A stretch of DNA of 64,000 bases from Chitinophaga sp. (lineage in GTDB: Bacteria; Bacteroidota; Bacteroidia; Chitinophagales; Chitinophagaceae), in NCBI RefSeq assembly GCF_019236475.1, contig NZ_JAFAIX010000009.1:496001-560000 (forward strand). The letters are read 5' to 3'. This document shows, one piece after another, positions 44,791-51,655 of this stretch. Numbering within the stretch: the first letter of the stretch is position 1; every line of letters starts with the position of its first letter. The position numbers were made by a program, and so were the translations under genes. The notes under the pieces are model-generated. The model did not search any database. It had not been told where the DNA came from and saw only the letters and a list, made by a program, of their open reading frames with translations.

Positions 44791-47463
44791 TTATTTAAAA
44801 TAAAAAATAAAGCTTGCCATAACAAACCTATGCATAGTTGTACTCTGCACATCTTCGACGAAATTTGGTCCAATAGTGCGTTGGATATTATTATTTATGT
44901 CTAATAAATTAAAACCATATACCTTGATTTCTGCTTTGGACTTAATGATTTTCTTAGTAATGAATGCGGAGAGTAAATCTATGGGGTGATTGAACCCGGT
45001 TTGCAGATTATTTGTAACACTTCTATTATATTTGGCATTTATGGATAGTCCCCAGGGTAATTCAGCTGATATGTTAAGATTGAAGATGTAGAAGGTCGCA
45101 CTATTGTTTGATTGATTAGTAAAATAATAAACTGTATTTGTATGATTTACTGAAAAGCCGCTGATTATTTCAAATTTTTTATTATAGTTGTAGTAGATGT
45201 TCGCCGCTCCAAAAATATTTGTAGTACCTGTTTTTCCAAAGTCATTTTGTGCAATTATTGGGTTGACTACTTTTTCCGCTGTCGCTGATAAAGTGTAACG
45301 AAATTTTCTGTTTGGAGTAGAGTTGGAATAATATGAGTTAACAGAAAAACTTTTTGACCCATTTATATTTATAAATTGATTAATCTGCCGGCCTAGAGTA
45401 TCAATTGTTAGTGAATTTGTTATTTTATCCTTTATGAACCCATAGTTAAACATGATTATAAAAGAGGATGGTTTTTGGGGATTGAGGCGTTCATAAGTCA
45501 GATTTATTTTTGTGTCTAGTTCATTTTTAAGATTTTTATTAGAAAGTTGTAGTGAAATTGGGTTACCATAATCCGGTATGGAGAATAGTTGTGGTTCGCT
45601 TGGGGGGGTAATTGTTGAAATGGAAGTAAGGCGAATTTTGTTTGAGCTATTAATTTTGTAAGTAAAACTGGAAAAAGGATAAATATTTGTAGAATTCCTT
45701 TTTATTGAAGGAAATTTATCACCTCTCAAATATTGTGAAATAGTAAAAAAATTAAAAGTAATGTTAAACTCTACAGTTGAATTGGATTTTGATACTCCAA
45801 ATCCAGCATAATTCGTAGTGTTTGTTGTCAGTTGGTGAATACTTAACGAATCTATTGGAATTATATATTGTTTATGCGTTGTGTCAAAATCGAAAACTTG
45901 GTTGTCGGAAGTAGTATTAAGCACAGATAGCAAATATATAGTGTTTAATGAATAATTATTTGATAGATTTATCCTACTCGTTGTGACGAGCCCAATTGTT
46001 TTGAAATTATTTCTTGAGTTGTTTTGTCTGTTTAAATCTTGCCCTCCAATGGGCCTACCGTCACTGTATTTTAGGCTGGTTTGGTAATCATTGGTTCCTG
46101 TTGCATCGCTATTGTCAAAACTTAAACGAAGATCTATTTTGCCACGAGATTTCCTGAGTTTTCTTGTCAAAAGAGTAGATAAATTTAGAATGCTATTTGA
46201 TTGAGAGTACGAACTTTTATTAGCCCCGAGAATTGTAGAAGAATCCAATCCACTGAAATTGTTAAAACTGTTAAAAGTAGTAGTGGTATTATTCTCTTTT
46301 GATAGTTTGATAATTTGAGTGACTGATATAAAAGAATCAATTTTGTAATCTATCTTAGCATTTGTTTTAAACGAGTTGGTTAAATCGTCAGAGTTTTTAG
46401 TTTGCTCTATTTTATTTCTGTACCCTGAAAGTTGAATTGATTTTTGAGAATTGGTACTGTTTTGAGTAGATTGTATATTTTCAATTCCATTGAAAGAAAT
46501 ATTCAAAAATTGAGATAGAGAGTTATTAATATTTAGTCCATAGTTCTGGATGGTGGATAGACCCATAGGGGAATTGTTGCTCTCTTCAGAAAGTTTACTT
46601 ATGTTATTCAATGATAGTATTCCGCTGAATTGAGAATTGTTTGAAAACTTATTTAGGTTACTATTTATTGAGTAGTATTTTTCTGTTCCTTTTCCTGCAC
46701 TTAATTTTCCGACTATTTTATTTTTTTTTGATGATTTTAATTTGATGTTTAATATGTTTTTCTTTTTATTCATATCCTCAATAGAGGTGGTTTCTGATAA
46801 GTCAATATCTCTTTGAAAAAGTTGTATTTTGTCAATAATGTCACCACTAAGGTTTTTTAAAGCTAAAGCAATATTGCTATCAAAATACTGTTTGCCATCT
46901 ATTGTAAGCAGATCAATTTTCTCCCCATTATAACTTAATGTGCCATCAGCCGAGATTGACATTCCTGGTATTTTTTTTAATAATTCATTTAATTGGTCAT
47001 TTTCACTAGCGGAAAAAAGGGAAGGTTTTATTTCTATAGTGTCATTTTTTACTTTTATTGGAGGTTGGTCTATAGATATGGTAATCCCCTGTAATGCTAT
47101 TCCTACGGGATGTAATAGTATTACAATTGGATTGTTGTTCAGTGGTAATTTTCCTGCCTGAATGACAATGCGACTGGATTTATATCCAAGAGATGTAATA
47201 GAGAGGATACATCTTCCTGGAGTTAGAGAGATTCGGAAGCTTCCATCCGAATTAGTTATGGTAGATGCTGAAGGATGATTAATAGAATCTAACAGAATAA
47301 GACTTGCTCCAGGAATTGGATCTCTTGATATAGAATCAATTAATATTCCTGATAATGTGTCTTTTTTAAAGATTTGGGCAAAAGCGTCTCCCGAGGTATT
47401 TAATATTAAAATGAGGATTGCTACACAGAAAAAAGAATGTAACCATTTTTTATACTTTCTCAT
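44791..47463 (-). CDS. Outer-membrane beta-barrel protein with carboxypeptidase-like domain (TonB-receptor-like)
   Basis: 890 residues. A leader ending in TSGDAFAQ is followed by a carboxypeptidase-regulatory-like domain (LSGILIDSISRDPIPGASLI, SDGSFRISLTPGRCILSI), a plug-like domain (NDQLNELLKKIPGMSISADG, EKIDLLTIDGKQYF) and a long barrel rich in Asn and Ser, ending with FVMASFIFYFK. No SusD partner gene follows. This architecture imports or exports peptides and other large compounds across the outer membrane; next to peptide P3 and the LanKC-like gene it may handle the peptide product. The gene lies 185 bases downstream of P3 with a hairpin in between. Confidence 0.85.
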   Translation of the reverse strand: MRKYKKWLHSFFCVAILILILNTSGDAFAQIFKKDTLSGILIDSISRDPIPGASLILLDSINHPSASTITNSDGSFRISLTPGRCILSITSLGYKSSRIVIQAGKLPLNNNPIVILLHPVGIALQGITISIDQPPIKVKNDTIEIKPSLFSASENDQLNELLKKIPGMSISADGTLSYNGEKIDLLTIDGKQYFDSNIALALKNLSGDIIDKIQLFQRDIDLSETTSIEDMNKKKNILNIKLKSSKKNKIVGKLSAGKGTEKYYSINSNLNKFSNNSQFSGILSLNNISKLSEESNNSPMGLSTIQNYGLNINNSLSQFLNISFNGIENIQSTQNSTNSQKSIQLSGYRNKIEQTKNSDDLTNSFKTNAKIDYKIDSFISVTQIIKLSKENNTTTTFNSFNNFSGLDSSTILGANKSSYSQSNSILNLSTLLTRKLRKSRGKIDLRLSFDNSDATGTNDYQTSLKYSDGRPIGGQDLNRQNNSRNNFKTIGLVTTSRINLSNNYSLNTIYLLSVLNTTSDNQVFDFDTTHKQYIIPIDSLSIHQLTTNTTNYAGFGVSKSNSTVEFNITFNFFTISQYLRGDKFPSIKRNSTNIYPFSSFTYKINSSNKIRLTSISTITPPSEPQLFSIPDYGNPISLQLSNKNLKNELDTKINLTYERLNPQKPSSFIIMFNYGFIKDKITNSLTIDTLGRQINQFININGSKSFSVNSYYSNSTPNRKFRYTLSATAEKVVNPIIAQNDFGKTGTTNIFGAANIYYNYNKKFEIISGFSVNHTNTVYYFTNQSNNSATFYIFNLNISAELPWGLSINAKYNRSVTNNLQTGFNHPIDLLSAFITKKIIKSKAEIKVYGFNLLDINNNIQRTIGPNFVEDVQSTTMHRFVMASFIFYFK

Positions 47464-47605
47464 TCTAAACAGGGTTGATGGTTATTCCGAATAAGCTTAT
47501 TATTTTTGGGATTTTTGATACCCTTAATATAAATGGTTTTATTCTTTTAGGAGAAGGTGAAAGTTTCCTTTTTAATGTAGCTATATTGACCGAGTATTAA
47601 TTAAT

Positions 47606-47635
47606 AATCGGTTGCCCATTATTGGGCAACCGATT
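47606..47635 (-). terminator. Hairpin between peptide P3 and the outer-membrane protein gene
   Basis: A 13-bp perfect stem AATCGGTTGCCCA with TGGGCAACCGATT around a 4-base loop, 14 bases after the P3 stop codon on the minus strand. The following minus-strand sequence is A/T-rich (ATTAATTAATACTC) but is not a pure T-run, so partial termination or mRNA end protection is likely, which would keep peptide expression above that of the outer-membrane gene. Confidence 0.6.
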
Positions 47636-47648
47636 ACATAAACTACAA

Positions 47649-47891
47649 TCAATTAGTAGTGTAAACTGTAATTGTGCAAGGTGCTTCCGTGCGTGTAGTT
47701 GATAAATTAGTAACTACACCTTGTTGGTTAGGTTGAGGTGCAGTAGTCAGAGTTAAAAGAGTGGAAACGGTACAATTTCCAAACACATCTGGTTTGTAGA
47801 AAAGGTGAGGGATTTTTGCGAATGCAGCAAGAGCAGAACTTGCAACAGCAATAACACCAACAGCAGCCAGTAATAATTTCGCTTTTTTCAT
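47649..47891 (-). CDS. Small exported peptide P3 (putative RiPP-like precursor)
   Basis: 80 residues from the ATG at 47891; a longer frame to 47990 only adds upstream noise. Leader MKKAKLLLAAVGVIAVASSA then LAAFA, cleavage expected before KIPHLFYKP. The body has GNCTVSTLLTLTTAPQPNQQ and the second Cys in TRTEAPCTITVYT, with the spacing T-x2-T-x3-C ahead of it. It is the closest relative of P1 and lies directly downstream of the LanKC-like gene (291 bases), pointing to a functional link. Whether the Cys form disulfides or thioether bridges is unknown. Confidence 0.85.
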   Translation of the reverse strand: MKKAKLLLAAVGVIAVASSALAAFAKIPHLFYKPDVFGNCTVSTLLTLTTAPQPNQQGVVTNLSTTRTEAPCTITVYTTN

Positions 47892-48181
47892 AATTTTAAA
47901 TGCTTTTAAAATAAAAGCTAAATTTGAGATTAATATTATGCCTTCACTTACATAATACCCGCTGGAGGAAGGCTTTTCCTTCGAGTACATCCGGATATCT
48001 TATGATTGAATAATTTGAATTTTTATCTGAGATAATATCAAGGGTTATTTTTCAATAATTTGATTGTATAAAGATAAATGATGGCACTGCAGCTATATTA
48101 TCAGTTATGTCGAAATAATAAATTTTATTTGTTAAAATGATGTTATAAGAACTATTTTTAAATATGAAAGTTTAGGTATCT

Positions 48182-50800
48182 CTAATGCTTGAATTTCATA
48201 TTTGTACTAGACCATCCATCCAATTCGAAAATTGGATGGATGGTTTGTTTTTCAATATTGATATATCGTTTTAATAGAGTAAGAATTCCACCATTCCCAT
48301 TCATTAGGTCTGCTGATACATTTTTAGCCGCATCATTATACCAAATGCTTAATGGAAAATCATTTTGTAATAAATATAGGTAGTTAATTATTTCAGTTGT
48401 TTTGCATAGCCATTCAGTATCTTGAAGAGTATGATAAGCATCTAGGAATACATGCCCAATCCCAGCCAATCCATCTGCGTAGTTTAAGATTGCTCTGCTA
48501 CTCCACATATGCACATCTTGCATTATGTCGATAAATGCAGTTTTGTACGTGGGGTTATTCAAAGTGGAGTATGCTTTTAATAATGTGAATGCTATTCCCG
48601 ATTTTCCATTAATAAATGACCGGTTGTTTTTTTGGTGTAATCTTTGCATTAAAGATTTAATACATGTTTGAATAGTCGATTCAATATTTTTGTCCTTGGT
48701 ATAGTTGTAATACATGATTAAGAATAAGGTAATTCCTGATAATCCATTGGAAATTGATAGATCTAAATTGATTGAATTGTTTGATTTTAATAAGAAACTT
48801 TTTGTTTGTTCAATTATTTTGGATAACTCTTGATCGATACTATTGTTTGTCAAGTATTTTTTAGCATGTAATAGAGAAATACCAAGTCCAGATGATCCGT
48901 TGGATATTCCAAAATTTATTGCTTTGTTTTGTAGCGTTTTTGTGTAGAATTCTCCTAATTGTTCGGGGGAAATGAAGCCTAGTTTAGTTGCATAATATAA
49001 AGCCATGAAAATTCCATAAGATCCATTAAATAGCCCAATGGGTAGTTCGCTGCTATTGTTAGTAAGATTTACTAAGTAATCAATGTTTGTTTTAATACAT
49101 TTGTAGTTGTCCTCATCTTTTTCAATTTCTTCTTTTGTTATATTGGATAGTTGGCTAATAACAATTCCTGATATTCCTGAGGATAGCCACGGTGATATAA
49201 TTCGTTGCATTTGAGGTGTTGGCGAATTTATATTGCTCTGGTAGGGAAGAGACGTCCATATACTGTTTGCAGTAAATGGATTATGATTTAGACTCGATAT
49301 AGCTTTTTGAATGCTTTCTGTTAAGTTTTTGTTCTCAACAGTACTTATTTTAGAATCTGTATTAGATTTCGTAATATTAATAGTTATATACTCTAAAGTT
49401 AATGCAATCTTTGAGGCATTAGGTCTATTATTATTATTCACACTCAAGCAGCTAATAATGAGATTTGTAATTTCGATTGATTGTGTCAGGTAGAGTAACC
49501 GTTTTTGTAAAATTGCTTCATTTTCTGATATCACGAAACTTGGGAAAATTCCTGTTGTTACATGTATAATAAGCGCACCTAATGAATAAATATCCTCGTA
49601 GATCACAGGATTATTTTCATTGAATGGATCCCTATATCCTGGAGTATTTCCCATGAAAGATGATTGTGATCCAATTGGGTCGTTTAGATTATAACTAAGG
49701 CCAAAATCGATTATTTTTATTTTGTTGATTGTATGTATCAGAATATTTGTCGGAGATATGTCCCTATGGATAATACCTTTATTATGCATTTCTGCGATTG
49801 TTTGGGCTGCATTTGAAAGTATAGTTAATAATTGTATTTTTACATCCCTTTCCAGTTTAATCCAAGAGTGCTTTTGATATGTTTTATTTAATATTTCAAT
49901 CAAGGGTTTTCCATTTAGGAATTCAACCACAATGTATGATTTTAGGTCTTCTTGCACCAATTCATATGCTTCTCCAAAAGCATCATTGTTGCCAAGAGTT
50001 TTGATAATATTATATTGCCAATTAATGTTGTCGGCAGCATCTTTATTGTTTATGTTCAATAAATCGCCTTTAAATCCTTCTTTAATAATACATTTTTTGA
50101 TGCAATACCACTTTTTAATGAAGAAACCTTGATACACATTACCATTAATATTCTTTTTTATTTCCCTAGTTATTAAAGTTTGGTTGCTAATATTTTTTTT
50201 TATTTTTTCAGGTATTGTCGCAGGGGGGAAAATAGAAGGGTAGTGCTTAAGTGACTTTTGGTAATCCTCCTCCTGATTTATTTTCAGAGTACCACCGTTC
50301 GGTAATATGGCGACTCTATCTATCATTCCATTTACCCCCAATGTATAAACTTGATTGAAATATCCTAATACAATATGTAGATTATTGAATAGGTGCAATG
50401 TGTTTGGAATCCGAGTGAATCTCATATCCGAAACTATCGATTTGATATTTTCGATTACGGATTGGCATATTATTTCTGAATCCGGGTAGATGGTTATAAC
50501 CCGATTAAATATTTCTGGAAATTGACCTGATAGAATATTGAATGCCTGAGATCTAGTTGCCGGCATCTCAAATGCAACTTTTAAATTTATAAGAATGGGT
50601 GGTATTTGTTGAATTAGGATTTCTAATTCATTTTGATTAGAAGAAAGCACTAATGTCCATCCGTATCCTACTTCAGACGATCCGACTTTTAAAGTATGAC
50701 CATTAGCCTGATATGGCGTATTAAATTTTTGGATATACTGTTCGTAATTTTCAATATTAGTATTTTGCTGGATATCAATGCGATTGAATTGTGTGCTCAT
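48182..50800 (-). CDS. LanKC-like lanthipeptide synthetase (class III layout)
   Basis: 872 residues in three parts. Residues 1-225 resemble the phosphoSer/Thr lyase domain of class III/IV enzymes (GWTLVLSSNQNELEILIQQI, VITIYPDSEIICQSVIENI). Residues ~230-470 are a Ser/Thr kinase with MHNKGIIHRDISPTNILIH (His345, Asp347, Asn352), KIIDFGLSYNL (Asp365) and EDIYSLGALI. From ~540 a LanC-like alpha-toroid repeats GLFNGSYGIF, GISNGSSGLG, SNGLSGITLF, INGKSGIAF, YADGLAGIGH and LMNGNGGIL; the CHG zinc ligands are missing (ADG instead), as in class III. It would phosphorylate and eliminate Ser/Thr and add Cys. Peptides P3 and P4 flank it on the same strand. Confidence 0.85.
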   Translation of the reverse strand: MSTQFNRIDIQQNTNIENYEQYIQKFNTPYQANGHTLKVGSSEVGYGWTLVLSSNQNELEILIQQIPPILINLKVAFEMPATRSQAFNILSGQFPEIFNRVITIYPDSEIICQSVIENIKSIVSDMRFTRIPNTLHLFNNLHIVLGYFNQVYTLGVNGMIDRVAILPNGGTLKINQEEDYQKSLKHYPSIFPPATIPEKIKKNISNQTLITREIKKNINGNVYQGFFIKKWYCIKKCIIKEGFKGDLLNINNKDAADNINWQYNIIKTLGNNDAFGEAYELVQEDLKSYIVVEFLNGKPLIEILNKTYQKHSWIKLERDVKIQLLTILSNAAQTIAEMHNKGIIHRDISPTNILIHTINKIKIIDFGLSYNLNDPIGSQSSFMGNTPGYRDPFNENNPVIYEDIYSLGALIIHVTTGIFPSFVISENEAILQKRLLYLTQSIEITNLIISCLSVNNNNRPNASKIALTLEYITINITKSNTDSKISTVENKNLTESIQKAISSLNHNPFTANSIWTSLPYQSNINSPTPQMQRIISPWLSSGISGIVISQLSNITKEEIEKDEDNYKCIKTNIDYLVNLTNNSSELPIGLFNGSYGIFMALYYATKLGFISPEQLGEFYTKTLQNKAINFGISNGSSGLGISLLHAKKYLTNNSIDQELSKIIEQTKSFLLKSNNSINLDLSISNGLSGITLFLIMYYNYTKDKNIESTIQTCIKSLMQRLHQKNNRSFINGKSGIAFTLLKAYSTLNNPTYKTAFIDIMQDVHMWSSRAILNYADGLAGIGHVFLDAYHTLQDTEWLCKTTEIINYLYLLQNDFPLSIWYNDAAKNVSADLMNGNGGILTLLKRYINIEKQTIHPIFELDGWSSTNMKFKH

Positions 50801-50943
50801 ACCTTCTGATGTGATAGAATCAATGATATTAATGATGTATTTATTATAACCGTAATAGGAGTTATTATGAAGGAATGATGATATCCTTCATAACTTGGTA
50901 TTGAGTAGTTTGATTGAAGATTTCTTTTAGCTTCAAATTTTCA

Positions 50944-51183
50944 TTAATTGTCTCCGACACAGTATTGAACACAGCTGTCTGTTGTTGGTATGGTGGCAAT
51001 CTCGTATGGTTCCCCTACTGAAATGTCTGTTGTAGTTAAGAATAAAAGAGTGGTGATTGTACATGCTTGCTGATGTACGAATGGTCTGTAATATTTACGA
51101 GGAGTTCTTGCTTTTGATGCTAATACTGCAGCAGAAAAAAGTACCATTATACCTATTAGTGAAATTTTTTGGGCTGTTTTCAT
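50944..51183 (-). CDS. Small exported peptide P4 (putative RiPP-like precursor)
   Basis: 79 residues. Leader MKTAQKISLIGIMVLFSAAV then LASKA, cleavage expected before RTPRKYYRP. The body has the first Cys in HQQACTITTLLFLTTTD and two more in PTTDSCVQYC. The T-x2-T-x3-C spacing (TIPTTDSC) is present. It is the most diverged of the four peptides: the APQPGQ stretch is lost and an extra Cys is present near the end. It lies 143 bases upstream of the LanKC-like gene and downstream of the second S9 peptidase gene, all on the minus strand. Confidence 0.8.
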   Translation of the reverse strand: MKTAQKISLIGIMVLFSAAVLASKARTPRKYYRPFVHQQACTITTLLFLTTTDISVGEPYEIATIPTTDSCVQYCVGDN

Positions 51184-51655
51184 TGTATTTGATTTTATTG
51201 GTAAGAACTTTGGATATGTGAATATTTGAATGGCAGAGTATATTCAATTTATATATTGGCAAGGTATTAATAGATGCTGTATTGTCATCGCAGTAGTTGC
51301 ATTTGTATTTTGTAGTGAAATTTATGTATGTATTCTTAGTTTTAAGGTGCCGATTTTTATTAGGTAAATAAATAAGTTTATTAATTGATCGGATTGTGGC
51401 CCTGGTGAAATGTTTTTTTACTCAGGAAGAATGTTTGAGTTTAGAATGGAGATATTATAATGTTTCATAAATTTCCTAAATGAAGTAGATTTTTTTAAAT
51501 TTGATAATTTTTACATTACTATCAGTTGTGGCTATATAAATGAACTCACCATTACTTCAATTTTATGGTAAGAAACATTCTTCCTACCTTACTGTTGAAG
51601 TAATGGTGAGTTCGCTTTAATAGTTGGATTTGGATATCTGGTTGCCTAGGTTATT
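51184..51655. other. Gap with long leader upstream of peptide P4
   Basis: About 470 AT-rich bases without a gene, between the S9 peptidase gene and P4. It holds the 19-bp hairpin at 51542-51613 and a promoter candidate region for the P4 - LanKC row. No standard promoter boxes stand out. Confidence 0.5.
51542..51613 (-). terminator. Long-stem hairpin after the second S9 peptidase gene
   Basis: GAACTCACCATTACTTCAA (51542-51560) pairs perfectly with 51595-51613 over 19 bp around a 34-base interior that can fold partly itself. It starts 42 bases after the peptidase stop. The T-run is weak, so it may be a terminator or a processing signal. Confidence 0.6.
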
